Shown: positions 34,674 through 44,634, counted from the stretch's first letter. The stretch is 64,000 nt of DNA from Butyricimonas muris (GCF_046365375.1 NZ_JBKEIT010000002.1:372001-436000); one strand, 5' to 3'. The notes: generated by a model from the sequence alone, not told the origin. A program made the numbers and translations.

Positions 34674-37600
34674 ATGGAAAAAAGTGGAGAATGTAAAGGA
34701 AATTTACGCTCGACTCAAAAAGTTTTTAGAGTCATGAAAATGATGTGTTTTCTAATGTTCGTGTTGCTGATGCAGGTTCGGGGGGACGTGGTTGCCCAGA
34801 ATCAGCTGGTCAGCATAGATTTGAAAAATTGCAACGTGGAAGAATTCCTGCGGGAGGTGAAAAATCAGACGGGAATCCGCTTCATGTACAAGAGTGAATA
34901 CGTGCAGGCTATCCCTCGTTTTGACGTGCAGGTAAAGAAACGGGAAGTCATGGATCTGCTGAATGAAATCTTTGCCGACAAAGGCATAACATGCTTGTAT
35001 GATGCGGGAGTAATCATCTTGCAGAAGATGCAGAAAGACGAAAAACCGGAAAAGCTCACGGTAAAAGGTATAGTGAAAGACGAGAGAGGACACGTGCTGC
35101 CCGGCGTAACCGTTTTGATAAAGGGAACGAGTGTCGGCGTAGCCACGGACGCCAAGGGAGAGTTTACATTGGAGACAGTGAAGCAGGATTCGTTGACGCT
35201 TCTGTTTTCATTTATAGGGATGAAAACAAAAGAGGTAAGATGGACGGGACAAAAAACGTTGAATATCGTTTTGGAAGAAGACACGCAGGATATAGACGAG
35301 GTCGTTATCACGGGATATCAGACCGTCAGCCGACGCGAATCGGCAAGTGCCGTTTCGACCATCAAAGCAAAAGATATCATGGTACAGGGAGTCGGGTCTA
35401 TCGACCAGATGTTGCAAGGGCGTATTCCGGGCATGATGGTATTGAATACTTCCGGGGAGCCGAGTGCCACGCCGAAAATCAGGATTCGGGGTAATGCGAC
35501 CATTAACGGGAATAAATCCCCGGTGTGGGTTGTCGACGGGGTAATTCTTGAACAGGATGTACCTTTCACCGCATCGGATATTAATAGTGAAGACGCCGAA
35601 TATCTAATTGGTAATGCTATTGCCGGGTTGAACCCGCAAGATATTGAAACCATCACCGTTCTGAAAGATGCTTCGGCGACAGCCATTTATGGGGTAAAGG
35701 CGGCGAACGGGGTGATTGTCATTACCACTAAAAAAGGCGAGATAGGTAGCCCGAGGATTAGTTACAGCGGAAACGTAACGATCAACACCCGTCCTTCCTA
35801 CAACAACTATCACCGTATGAACTCGCGGGAACGCGTATTGTTTTCGCGGCAACTGGTCGAGTCGAATATGAATTTCGGTCGTATCCCTGTCGGCGAAACC
35901 TACGAGGCGGCTTACGAGGAATTAATGAGCAAGAAAATTTCTCAAACGGAATTTGAACAGAAAGTGGATAAATTGCAAACGAGAAACACGGATTGGTTTG
36001 ACCTTCTGTTTCGTTCGGACGTGACTCATACTCATGCGTTGAACGTGAGCGGTGGTTCCGAAGACGTGAAATATTACGTGTCGGCAGGTTATTCCAATAT
36101 CGAGGGGGCTGCCCGCGGTTCTAATTCCGAGAAATACAGTGCCTTGGCAAAGGTGGACGTCAATTACAATAAATACTTGGGTTTCACGGCTAAAATAGAC
36201 TTTGCATCCACCTCGAACGAGGGATATTCGGCCGTGGTAAACCCTTTTGATTATGCGTATTCTACCACCCGCACCATGCCGGCTTACAACGAGGACGGTT
36301 CCTACTACATGAGTTACCGGGGAAAAGGGGTAAGCGGCAGGGAATATATCGGGTATAACATCCTCAAAGAGTTGGAGAACACGGGAAAATCTTCCCAAAT
36401 GGATGACTTCAACGCTTTGCTCGCCATAAGATTGAATTTGTGGGAGGGATTAAAATACGAGGGTACATTCTCGTGGCACACGGGAAATACCTCTACCCGC
36501 GATTGGGCTACCGCTCAATCCTACAAGGTAACCGATATCCGCGGATACGAGTACGGCGCTTACACGGAATACGACCCGGAGTTTTCTGAATCAAAACTAC
36601 CTTACGGGGGTATGCTTACCCAAGGATATACAAGAAAAAGCGGCTACACGATACGGAATATGTTGTCCTACTCTTATCGGGTTGATGTACATGATATTTC
36701 CGCTTCCGCCGGAACAGAGGCTCGCCGGAATGAATACAAAGGGGTGTCACAAACCGGTTACGGTTGGGTGCCCGAATTCGGGGAAATGTTCAGCCCGGTT
36801 CAAACCGACAGTTACGTGGCTAACTACTCGGACAATAAACCGACAAACACGAATTCCTTTACTCAAGTGGCGTCGTTCTTTGGTATCGTCAGCTATTGTT
36901 ACGACAATCGCTACGTGTTCAATGCCAATATTCGTTCCGACGGTTCCAACAAATTCGGTAGCGATCCGAAATATCGTTGGTTGCCCACTTATTCATTCGC
37001 GTTGAAATGGAATGTATCCAACGAGAAATTCCTGAAAGACGTGAAATGGATCAGCAATCTTGCCGTACGCGGGTCTTACGGGATACAGGGGAATATCCAC
37101 GAGGATGCCACGCCTTATTTGATTGTTAAAGTCGGTGACCGGCATGACATTACCGGACTGCCGGTTTCAAAGATAAGCAAACTGCCCAATCCCGACCTGC
37201 GTTGGGAGAAAACGAAATCATGGAACGCGGCGGTTGACTTCGCCTTGTTTAACGGAAGAGTGAAAGGCGGTTTTGATATTTATCGCAAAAACACCTCTGA
37301 TCTAATCATGTCGAAACAAGTGGCGGCATCGACGGGACAAAATATCCTGTATTACAATGCCGGTAAAATGATAAACAAAGGTTTCGAGGGATTCCTCAAC
37401 GTGGGATTGGTGGAAACTCGTGATTGGGACTGGCGTTTCGGGTTCAATTTCGGGCGCAATGTAAACGAGATCACTCTGGCGAACCGGAATGACTTGAGCG
37501 ACGCGAGCGTTGTCGATCAGATGTTGGCGGGAACCCTTGCGATAGAGGGAAAACCGATTGGCTCCATGTACGCTTACCGTTTTGCGGGGTTGAATCAAGA

Positions 37601-38243
37601 TAATGGCTATCCCTTGTTTTATGCAAAGAGCGGGGAAATCGTGCATAAAGCATTGCGGCAGGATCTGGAATTAGTCCATCGAGGTTCTATATTTCCGAAA
37701 CTTACCGGGGGATTCGACACGCAGGTTACATTCATGAAGTCATTCTCTTTATCCATGAACTTCTCGTATAGCGTGGGAAGTGTATCCCGCTTGCCGAAAT
37801 TCTACGATTCGTCCACCATAGACCCGTTGACCAATCTTTCCGACGAATGGCTGAAATGCTGGAAGCAGGCAGGGGACAACACCATTTACCCGGCGCCCTA
37901 CAATTACACGGATTTCAGAAATTATCTGGCAACGGAAGCCGGGGCAGCGTATGATATTTCAACCGGACTCACGGGAAGTCCCGACCCTTACGTCTTGTAC
38001 AATTACAGTGACATAAGGGTGGCGAAAGCCGATTTCTTGAAATTGAAAATGGTGGCACTCAGCTATAATATGCCCCGGGAAGTACTCGATTATTTGCATA
38101 TTTCCAACATGGTGTTGCGCTTCCAAGTCACGAACCTGTTCACGATAGCCGATAAAAAATGGAAAGGATTAGACCCTGAAACCAACGGGGCGAATATCCC
38201 TTCTCTGCCCACGTATAGTTTTGGTGTTAATGTATCTTTCTAA
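34674..38243 (+). CDS. SusC/RagA TonB-dependent transporter with STN domain, locus 3
   Basis: The 1189-residue outer-membrane transporter has a signal peptide ending near DVVAQ, an STN domain at about residues 45-120 (CNVEEFLREVKNQTGIRFMY), a carboxypeptidase-regulatory-like domain at about 128-205 (GIVKDERGHVLPGVTVLIKG), and a plug with VVITGYQTVSRRESASAVST, VWVVDGVILEQDVPF and VLKDASATAIYGVKAANGV. It is most like the locus 2 transporter in the plug. The SusD gene starts 12 nt later. GC content appears higher than in locus 1, but not enough to argue for recent transfer. Confidence 0.95.
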   Translation: MEKSGECKGNLRSTQKVFRVMKMMCFLMFVLLMQVRGDVVAQNQLVSIDLKNCNVEEFLREVKNQTGIRFMYKSEYVQAIPRFDVQVKKREVMDLLNEIFADKGITCLYDAGVIILQKMQKDEKPEKLTVKGIVKDERGHVLPGVTVLIKGTSVGVATDAKGEFTLETVKQDSLTLLFSFIGMKTKEVRWTGQKTLNIVLEEDTQDIDEVVITGYQTVSRRESASAVSTIKAKDIMVQGVGSIDQMLQGRIPGMMVLNTSGEPSATPKIRIRGNATINGNKSPVWVVDGVILEQDVPFTASDINSEDAEYLIGNAIAGLNPQDIETITVLKDASATAIYGVKAANGVIVITTKKGEIGSPRISYSGNVTINTRPSYNNYHRMNSRERVLFSRQLVESNMNFGRIPVGETYEAAYEELMSKKISQTEFEQKVDKLQTRNTDWFDLLFRSDVTHTHALNVSGGSEDVKYYVSAGYSNIEGAARGSNSEKYSALAKVDVNYNKYLGFTAKIDFASTSNEGYSAVVNPFDYAYSTTRTMPAYNEDGSYYMSYRGKGVSGREYIGYNILKELENTGKSSQMDDFNALLAIRLNLWEGLKYEGTFSWHTGNTSTRDWATAQSYKVTDIRGYEYGAYTEYDPEFSESKLPYGGMLTQGYTRKSGYTIRNMLSYSYRVDVHDISASAGTEARRNEYKGVSQTGYGWVPEFGEMFSPVQTDSYVANYSDNKPTNTNSFTQVASFFGIVSYCYDNRYVFNANIRSDGSNKFGSDPKYRWLPTYSFALKWNVSNEKFLKDVKWISNLAVRGSYGIQGNIHEDATPYLIVKVGDRHDITGLPVSKISKLPNPDLRWEKTKSWNAAVDFALFNGRVKGGFDIYRKNTSDLIMSKQVAASTGQNILYYNAGKMINKGFEGFLNVGLVETRDWDWRFGFNFGRNVNEITLANRNDLSDASVVDQMLAGTLAIEGKPIGSMYAYRFAGLNQDNGYPLFYAKSGEIVHKALRQDLELVHRGSIFPKLTGGFDTQVTFMKSFSLSMNFSYSVGSVSRLPKFYDSSTIDPLTNLSDEWLKCWKQAGDNTIYPAPYNYTDFRNYLATEAGAAYDISTGLTGSPDPYVLYNYSDIRVAKADFLKLKMVALSYNMPREVLDYLHISNMVLRFQVTNLFTIADKKWKGLDPETNGANIPSLPTYSFGVNVSF

Positions 38244-38255
38244 AAACAGACTGTT

Positions 38256-39821
38256 ATGAAAACGATAAATAAATACATTCTCTTGTTATTCATTCCGTGG
38301 CTGGCAATGGCTTGTAATGATTATTTAAAGGGAGATTCCGCCGATCTTTTGATTCCGACGGACGTGAATGACTTTGTCCCGCTGTTGTTGGGGGAAGCCT
38401 ATCCCGATCAATTTGCCTCTCTAATCGGGTGGACAGCCTTGATGACCGATGACGTGGAAATGGGACCGCTCTATTACGACGAATCCATGTACAACAACAG
38501 CAAAGTGGACATGATAGATGCTGTCGATCGGGATGCGGGTGACGGCGAGGTACTTTATACATGGTGGGAAGATTATTCGCAATACATCACGGACAAGTTC
38601 TGGGACAGCCGTTACAAGAATATACTGGCGTGCAATCTCGTTATCGACGCTTTACCCGATATGAAATATGCCGAGAACGAGCGGGGAACTTATTGTAAAC
38701 TGGCGGCACAGGCTTACACGCTGCGCGCGTATCATTACTTCTGCCTTGTTAATACCTATGCCGCCCCTTGGTCGGAGGAAAACAAAAGTAAATTGGGTGT
38801 AATCAAACGAACCTCTCCCGTGGTCGACGTGGATGCGGTCGAACGGGCATCGGTAGAAGATATCTACACGCTCATTAACGGGGACTTGACCAAAGCACAG
38901 GAATACCTGCCGGACGCGAGTTCCGATTATTCCAAGTGGGAAATTACCCCGGCGGCGGTCTATTTCCTTGCCTCTCGCGTGGCTTTGTTCCGGGAGGACT
39001 GGAATGAGGTCATCCGGGCTTCCGAAGAGTTTATGGCGTTGGAAGGAAATCCGCTTTATGACCTGAATAACGTTAACCGGGATTCCTGCGGGTTGTCCGG
39101 TAGCGACTACTTCTTTATTAATCAAGTAGGTAATAGCGAAACGGTATTCCTTTTTAGTAAAGATGACAAGGAATACAAATTTATGTCACCCGCCAGTTAT
39201 TATACATATTACGGTTGGGGATTCCATACCTCGTGGACGGGTGACAACGCATTGCTGAACCTTTACGAGGAAGGCGACCTGCGTGAGGAAGTCTATTTCG
39301 CCCGATTGTTCAAGTTAGGCGGTACGAGATTAAGACCGGAATACTTCGCGGGACAGGCTTACCCGTTGAAAGCCGATCGGTTTTCAAGAGTGGGGCAGGC
39401 GCGCGAATGTTGGAGAAGCCCGGAAGTGTACCTGAATATGGCAGAAGCCTATGCCCGTAAAGATAATAACATCAGCCAAAAGGCAATAGACCTGTTGAAC
39501 GAGTTGAGGGAAAAGAAATTTCTAGCCGCGTCCTATACCCCGAAAACCGTTTCAGACTTCGCCTCGCGGGACGAGTTAATCCGGTTCATCTGGAAAGAAC
39601 GCCGTCGGGAACTTTGTTTCGAAGAGGCGATGCGCTTCTGGGACATGCGCAGGCAAGGGATGCCGCGAATCGAGCATAAATTCTATTCCTCGATGAATAC
39701 TTACAAAACATTCGTGTTAGAGGCGGGCAGCCCGAACTACCTGTTGCCCATCCCGCTTTCCGAGACAGAATACAACGACGGGGTAACCGACAATCCGCGG
39801 GTGACCGTCGTGGGACAGTAA
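38256..39821 (+). CDS. SusD/RagB substrate-binding lipoprotein, locus 3
   Basis: The 521-residue surface lipoprotein has a lipobox at LAMACN and mature start CNDYLKGDSADLLIPTDVND. It shows the helical core TLRAYHYFCLVNTYAAPW and the C-terminal SusD signature ERRRELCFEEAMRFWDMRRQ, in which the usual RWFDLRR is FWDMRR. It ends with the typical YLLPIPLSETEYNDGVTDNP. It is the longest SusD in the window. It pairs with the transporter 12 nt upstream and precedes an accessory lipoprotein. Confidence 0.95.
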   Translation: MKTINKYILLLFIPWLAMACNDYLKGDSADLLIPTDVNDFVPLLLGEAYPDQFASLIGWTALMTDDVEMGPLYYDESMYNNSKVDMIDAVDRDAGDGEVLYTWWEDYSQYITDKFWDSRYKNILACNLVIDALPDMKYAENERGTYCKLAAQAYTLRAYHYFCLVNTYAAPWSEENKSKLGVIKRTSPVVDVDAVERASVEDIYTLINGDLTKAQEYLPDASSDYSKWEITPAAVYFLASRVALFREDWNEVIRASEEFMALEGNPLYDLNNVNRDSCGLSGSDYFFINQVGNSETVFLFSKDDKEYKFMSPASYYTYYGWGFHTSWTGDNALLNLYEEGDLREEVYFARLFKLGGTRLRPEYFAGQAYPLKADRFSRVGQARECWRSPEVYLNMAEAYARKDNNISQKAIDLLNELREKKFLAASYTPKTVSDFASRDELIRFIWKERRRELCFEEAMRFWDMRRQGMPRIEHKFYSSMNTYKTFVLEAGSPNYLLPIPLSETEYNDGVTDNPRVTVVGQ

Positions 39822-39848
39822 GAACATGAACAATAATTCAAAACGAGT

Positions 39849-40787
39849 ATGATGAAAAAATTAATATATAGCCTTGTGATTCTGTTTGTACCGCTCGTGT
39901 TTGCCTGTACTTCAGAAGATTCGCTTAAACCGCTGCCGGAATTGGGTAATCCGCCTTTTGAACTGCCGCGTGGAGAGGCAGGTTCCGTGGAAGAACAAAT
40001 TTATTCCGTTTACGAGAAATACGGCTCGTTCGTGCTTTATGATTTCGACCGGACTGAGTTCTACACGACATGGAACAGTAGGACTGTCTACTGGTACGCT
40101 CCCGTGAAAGAAGCGAATAAAAACTACGTCGGGCAAATGGTCACCTTCATGCTGGAAGATGTCTTCGCCAGTTACCCGGAAGCGTTTATTGCCAAGTTCC
40201 TGCCGAAGAAAATCTATCTGGTCGATTCCGTTTGCAACTCTTCCACTTACAATCGGTCTAATCTGGTCACCACGCTGAACTTGAACAACCACGGCATGGC
40301 GGTTTCGCACGTCGGGAGCGGTATGGATCAATTCGGTGACAGCGACTGGGAAAAAGTCCGTTCCGGCATCGTTACGGGTATCATGGGGACAATCTACGAC
40401 TCGATGGATGTGCCCGCCGAATTTTTCTCGTTGGTTTCATACCAGTTTATTTACCAGTATGATGAGGAAGAGGACGCCGACCCGGAAGGAGAATTTGATG
40501 CCTACCACTATGTGCTCTATTCACACGGGCTGGTTGGTTCCGATCATTATCCGGATTACGGGTATTTCATGCCGCACAAGGATGGTGCCGATCTGGGGGA
40601 CTACCTGTCGTTTCTCATGTCGACCCCCAAGACGGAAATGGATCGCATTTTCGCCCGTTTCGATATCGTGAAACAGAGAGCCTTCCTGATTGCCAAATTT
40701 ATCGTGAAACAGATGGAGATGGACCCGATAGCGTTGCAGAACTCGTTCTGTCCTAACGATCCTCTTCCTGTCGGTTATTTTGATTAA
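39849..40787 (+). CDS. SusD-adjacent lipoprotein related to Mx1-type metallopeptidases, HExxH missing (locus 3)
   Basis: The 312-residue lipoprotein has a lipobox at LVFACT. It has the N-terminal pattern ELPRGEAGSVEEQIYSVYEK followed by a Tyr-rich strand. Its C-terminal section STPKTEMDRIFARFDIVKQR resembles the tail of SusD-adjacent putative zinc peptidases. No HExxH is present; the expected helix reads IVTGIMGTIYDSMDVPAEFF. It is therefore probably a non-catalytic member. It occupies the same slot as the genes at 25036, 51030 and 63322, which all show the same loss. Confidence 0.62.
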   Translation: MMKKLIYSLVILFVPLVFACTSEDSLKPLPELGNPPFELPRGEAGSVEEQIYSVYEKYGSFVLYDFDRTEFYTTWNSRTVYWYAPVKEANKNYVGQMVTFMLEDVFASYPEAFIAKFLPKKIYLVDSVCNSSTYNRSNLVTTLNLNNHGMAVSHVGSGMDQFGDSDWEKVRSGIVTGIMGTIYDSMDVPAEFFSLVSYQFIYQYDEEEDADPEGEFDAYHYVLYSHGLVGSDHYPDYGYFMPHKDGADLGDYLSFLMSTPKTEMDRIFARFDIVKQRAFLIAKFIVKQMEMDPIALQNSFCPNDPLPVGYFD

Positions 40788-40804
40788 AGTAAAAACAAAA
40801 GATA

Positions 40805-41935
40805 ATGTTCAAAAGATTTTTGAGTTTTATAGTATGTTGCCTCGCGTGTGAGGCAGCATATTCCCAAGTCGCCTATGACATCACGGGCGTTTGGAAAAGC
40901 GGTGCCGGGAAAACGCTCAGCCTGCGTAGTTTGGAAAACGGGAACATCGAGGGCGTGTTCGTGGATTCCGTGGTTGTGGCTAGCGACGGAACCTTTGCGC
41001 TGCGGGGGGAGCTCGACCGGAAACAATGTGCCATGATCGCGTGCGTGAAACAGGGCTATCGTGCCGTTTTTCTGGACGGGACCCCCGTCAAGTTGGAAAT
41101 CAAGGACGTGGAGTACTCGTACAAAGACCCGTCGGCAGCCTTCGTGCTGGAGAAAGAGACGCGGGAACATGCGGCAGCACAAGATATGGTACGATTTTGG
41201 GGAGATGACTACGTCCGTAATTTTTCTCTCGGTGGTTTGGGACTGACTTTGAAGCGGGCTGAAACAAAAGCGAAACGGGATTCTGTCGCCATACAGATAG
41301 CCGAAGTCAAAAAACAGCAACACGATCAGATAGAACACTTTCTTCAACATTACAATGATAGCGACGTCGCTCCTTTCTTTATCGAGATGAATATGTTGAG
41401 AATGATGTCACTCGATGATATCGCTTCTTTTTACAACCGTCTGTCCGAGCGTGTCAAGCAAACGGGTAAAGGAAAAGAAATGGGGGAACGTATCGCCCAA
41501 TTGAAAAAACTGGCTCCCGGGAGTCCTGCCCCGGAATTTGAATTGACGACTCCCGACGGGAAAAAACTCGCTCTGAAAGATTTGCGGGGGCGTATCGTAC
41601 TGATTGATTTTTGGGCATCATGGTGCGGTCCTTGCATGGACGAGATGCCTAACGTGAAAGCCTTGTACGAGAAATACCGCGACTGCGGACTGGAGATAGT
41701 GGGTGTATCTATGGATAATAACAAAGCGAATTGGGAAAAGGCAATCGGGAGAGCCGGATTGACGTGGCATCACGTTTCATCCCTGAAGGGAATGAACCGA
41801 TGCCCGATAGCGAAATTATACCAAGTGGTAGCTATCCCGAAACTGTATATCATAGGGAAAGACGGGAAAATTATTGCCAAAGATTTGCGCGGCGAAGAAT
41901 TGCGCGATAAAATGGATGAACTTTTTCAAGAATAA
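40805..41935 (+). CDS. TlpA-family thiol-disulfide oxidoreductase, locus 3, first copy
   Basis: The 376-residue protein has a signal peptide ending AAYSQ, an N-terminal DUF4369-like beta domain (YDITGVWKSGAGKTLSLRSL), a helical middle and a C-terminal TlpA domain. The active site is WCGPC with Cys274 and Cys277. An additional Cys lies just before the cis-Pro strand (NRCPIAKLYQVVAIPKLYII). The residue before the signal cleavage site is not Cys, so it is soluble rather than lipid-anchored, unlike the next gene. The pair probably arose by tandem duplication. Confidence 0.92.
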   Translation: MFKRFLSFIVCCLACEAAYSQVAYDITGVWKSGAGKTLSLRSLENGNIEGVFVDSVVVASDGTFALRGELDRKQCAMIACVKQGYRAVFLDGTPVKLEIKDVEYSYKDPSAAFVLEKETREHAAAQDMVRFWGDDYVRNFSLGGLGLTLKRAETKAKRDSVAIQIAEVKKQQHDQIEHFLQHYNDSDVAPFFIEMNMLRMMSLDDIASFYNRLSERVKQTGKGKEMGERIAQLKKLAPGSPAPEFELTTPDGKKLALKDLRGRIVLIDFWASWCGPCMDEMPNVKALYEKYRDCGLEIVGVSMDNNKANWEKAIGRAGLTWHHVSSLKGMNRCPIAKLYQVVAIPKLYIIGKDGKIIAKDLRGEELRDKMDELFQE

Positions 41936-41950
41936 AATAATAAACTGTAT

Positions 41951-43093
41951 ATGATAAAGATATTGACAAACGGGGTAATAATCCTCGCGTGTGCTGTGTT
42001 CGCGTTCTCCTGTTCACGAGGTGTCGCCTACCGGATTACCGGCACGTGGGAAAACGGGGCAGGTAACAAATTGTACTTGAATGGAATCGTTGATGGCAAA
42101 AATCAACGGGTGATAGATTCGGTCAGTGTGGCTCCTGATTTCACCTTTTCTTTAAAAGGAAATGTAGATGAGGTACAGAAAATGGTATTGACCTATGGCA
42201 AAGACAAAAAGAAAGAAATCATAGTGGACGGCGAACCGATGACGATCACCTTCAAGGAAACTACCAAAGAATGGAAGGGCAAACAGACGACCTCGATAAC
42301 GGTCACGTGTGAAGGCAATAAAGAGCAGGAACTGCTTGAAAAAGGGAGCAGTCTTAAAACGACAGTGTCGTTCATGCAACTGGGAAAGATGATGGCTGCC
42401 GGTAAAGTGGATTACAGCGATCAAGCTGCCGTCGATTCCCTCAAGCACATGTTCCACGTTCTGGATAGTGCGCTTACCGCTTCGATTCGGAATTACATGG
42501 ATTCAACCCGTGATGCTTACGCTTCGACTTATTTTTTCGAGAGTTACTTGATGGATAACTACACGTTCGAGGAAGTGCAGGATTTTTATAATCATCTGAC
42601 CGATCGGGTGAAACAATCGGCACCGGGCGTGAAATTAAGGCAGAATATCGATGAAATGGGTATGGTAAGTGTCGGGGGAATAGCCCCGAACTTTAGGGCT
42701 GCGACTCCTGACGGGCAGGAACTCTCCCTGTACAGTTTGCGGGGACACGTCGTGTTGCTCGATTTCTGGGCTTCGTGGTGTGGTCCGTGTATGGCTGAAA
42801 TGCCTAACGTGAAAGAGATTTACAAAAAGTATCACGACCGGGGATTGGAAATACTGGGAGTTTCTCTGGATTCGAAAAAAGAACCTTGGGTTGCTGCCAT
42901 CGAGAAGAACGAGTTGAATTGGAAACACCTGTCAACCTTGAATAAATTCGATTGTCCCATAGCGCAACGCTTCCGTGTAACCGGAATCCCGCGGATGTAC
43001 ATTATCGACAAGGAAGGGAAAATCGTCGCGCAGGATTTGCGGGGAGAGGCATTAGCCCAAAAGATGGAAGAACTTTTCGCCGGACAAAAATAG
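41951..43093 (+). CDS. TlpA-family thiol-disulfide oxidoreductase lipoprotein, locus 3, second copy
   Basis: The 380-residue paralogue of the preceding gene is lipid-anchored: the signal ends in a lipobox AFSC followed by SRGVAYRITGTW. A DUF4369-like domain (about residues 25-125) precedes a helical linker and a TlpA domain with WCGPC (Cys277, Cys280) and a cis-Pro motif VTGIPRMYIIDKEGK. As in its neighbour, an extra Cys precedes the cis-Pro region (KFDCPIAQRF). One soluble and one anchored copy side by side suggests two sites of action in the envelope. It is the last gene of locus 3. Confidence 0.92.
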   Translation: MIKILTNGVIILACAVFAFSCSRGVAYRITGTWENGAGNKLYLNGIVDGKNQRVIDSVSVAPDFTFSLKGNVDEVQKMVLTYGKDKKKEIIVDGEPMTITFKETTKEWKGKQTTSITVTCEGNKEQELLEKGSSLKTTVSFMQLGKMMAAGKVDYSDQAAVDSLKHMFHVLDSALTASIRNYMDSTRDAYASTYFFESYLMDNYTFEEVQDFYNHLTDRVKQSAPGVKLRQNIDEMGMVSVGGIAPNFRAATPDGQELSLYSLRGHVVLLDFWASWCGPCMAEMPNVKEIYKKYHDRGLEILGVSLDSKKEPWVAAIEKNELNWKHLSTLNKFDCPIAQRFRVTGIPRMYIIDKEGKIVAQDLRGEALAQKMEELFAGQK

Positions 43094-43135
43094 TTGTTCG
43101 CGCTAGCTTTGTGCGTGTGAATTTTGGATGGATTG

Positions 43136-43157
43136 GAGGTGTGTCAAAACACACCTC
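43136..43157 (+). terminator. Hairpin after locus 3
   Basis: A perfect 9-bp stem (GAGGTGTGT with ACACACCTC) around CAAA lies 43 nt after the last locus 3 stop. Only a short TAGTTTAT follows, so termination would be partial. Just downstream, 43158-43210 carries repeated TTATAAAGT units of a kind often seen between Bacteroidota genes. Confidence 0.5.
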
Positions 43158-43304
43158 TAGTTTATAAAGTTCATAAAGTCGAGCCTTCGGCTCCTAAAGT
43201 TTATAAAGTCAGTGTTTTAAAACGCAATGATGTTCAGTGTTATAATATGCTAACAACCTGTACATTTGACCTTACGACATTATGGATTTTCAGATCTTAT
43301 GGAC

Positions 43305-43336
43305 AAGAGGGCATGTTTAGACACGCCCTCTTTTTT
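43305..43336 (+). terminator. Rho-independent terminator after locus 3
   Basis: AAGAGGGC at 43305-43312 pairs with GCCCTCTT at 43325-43332, with an inner TGT/ACA extension. The stem is followed by a run of T residues (43331-43336). This is the better-formed terminator of the region. Confidence 0.75.
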
Positions 43337-43598
43337 AATTGAGTCCCGTTTTCCCCTGTTTTAAGTATTCGAACGGGCAATACTTGAGGAGTAATGTGGT
43401 CGTACGTTTGTTATAGATACAGAGTAGAAACGCTTCGGGGTATATCTACAACGGAGCAATAACGATAGAACACTGGGTGAAGGTGCTTACTTTAAGAGAA
43501 AGATGACCTTTATGTTTGGGATTCTTCTTTTTATCAGAATTCGGACAGAATTTGAAGAGAACCCGTTGAAGTCCTGAGTCAAACACGTATTACCTTCG

Positions 43599-43650
43599 AA
43601 TCACTCCCGTATCAAAGGCGCTTGGGTGCGTTTTTGATACGGGAGTGATT
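43599..43650. repeat. Long perfect inverted repeat in the locus 3-4 spacer
   Basis: Bases 43599-43616 are the exact reverse complement of 43633-43650 (18 bp). Pairing can continue inward for five more pairs, two of them G-U, leaving a 6-nt loop. The spacer 43094-43977 (884 nt) contains no gene I can support. Besides the terminators and this hairpin it has a smaller stem near 43708-43730 (TTAAAGAC with GTCTTAA). No tRNA or known RNA family was recognised. Confidence 0.6.
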
Positions 43651-43924
43651 TAAAAGTGATGCAGTCGTGTACACTGATTCGAGCGGATTTGGCACGGGAT
43701 ATCGGTTGCTTAAAGACGTGTTCATGTCTTAAATAGGGGTGTTCGTGAAAACACGTGGGCTCTTTATGAAAAATGGTAGGAAAAGGGTAAAGCGGGAAGT
43801 ATATTTGTATAGGAAAAGTTCTTTGACATGTTGATTGATACTATTTGCCGGGGTAGTTGGCAGGAGGAAAGTGTGGGATGTGGAACGTGCCTTGTTGGTA
43901 AGAACGGAAAATATTTAGTCGTTT

Positions 43925-43957
43925 TTTGTGCGAAATTTCGATTATTGCCTATATTTG
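43925..43957 (+). promoter_or_regulatory. Bacteroidota housekeeping promoter for the locus 4 sigma gene
   Basis: TTTG at 43925-43928 and TATATTTG at 43950-43957 are separated by 21 nt, fitting TTTG/TAnnTTTG. The start codon lies 20 nt downstream of the -7 element. Confidence 0.6.
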
Positions 43958-43977
43958 TTCTGTAACAGTGGTGTATT

Positions 43978-44529
43978 ATGGATACGGTTATCGGAATAAA
44001 TAACAAGGATCGTCGGATTTTCAAGGTCTTTTTCGAGAAGAACTTCTCGTCTGTGGTAATGTTTGCCAATAAATATATTGATGATATGGAGATTGCGGCC
44101 GATATTGCGCAAGAATGTTTTATCCGATTATGGCGTGAGGATTTAACTTTCGAGTCGGAGGATAAGATCAAGGGATTTTTGTACACCACGGCGAGAAATC
44201 TTGCCTTGAACGAATTGAAACACGGTGCGATTGTTACCCGTTACGTGCAGAAAGGAATGCTGGAATCCGAAGAATATACGCGGGATAATATAATCGAGGA
44301 GGAAGTATACGCTTTGGTTTACAAGGCTATCGACGAATTGGCACCACAGTCCCGCAAAGTGATACTAATGTCACTTCAGGAACTCTCGAACGGGGAGATC
44401 GCCGAGCAATTGAATATTTCAATCAATTCGGTTAGGACGTTGAAACAGAATGCTTACAAGAAACTGCGGGGCTTATTGAAAGACTATTTTTATCTTCTTT
44501 TCTTGGTGGACTGGACTCGCTTGCCTTGA
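43978..44529 (+). CDS. ECF RNA polymerase sigma factor, locus 4
   Basis: The 183-residue sigma factor has region 2 (FKVFFEKNFSSVVMFANKYI, IKGFLYTTARNLALNELK) and region 4 (NGEIAEQLNISINSVRTLKQ). The start is an ATG 20 nt after a good housekeeping promoter. The C-terminus runs a few residues past the FYLLFL ending shared with the sigma factors of loci 1, 2 and 5. The target is inferred to be the fecR-susC-susD operon that follows. Confidence 0.93.
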   Translation: MDTVIGINNKDRRIFKVFFEKNFSSVVMFANKYIDDMEIAADIAQECFIRLWREDLTFESEDKIKGFLYTTARNLALNELKHGAIVTRYVQKGMLESEEYTRDNIIEEEVYALVYKAIDELAPQSRKVILMSLQELSNGEIAEQLNISINSVRTLKQNAYKKLRGLLKDYFYLLFLVDWTRLP

Positions 44530-44634
44530 TATTGTATTTTCAATATTTAACATTGTTTTTTTGAAAAGGGATTCATCGATTTCTTTTTTTCAGTTGTTAT
44601 ATGAATATACAATGCGATAAAACAGTCGAAAGCG

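Noticed and set aside
43599..43650. Inverted repeat as a tRNA or CRISPR unit
   Set aside because: There is a single copy, no cloverleaf and no regularly spaced repeats; no CRISPR array or tRNA was seen in the window.
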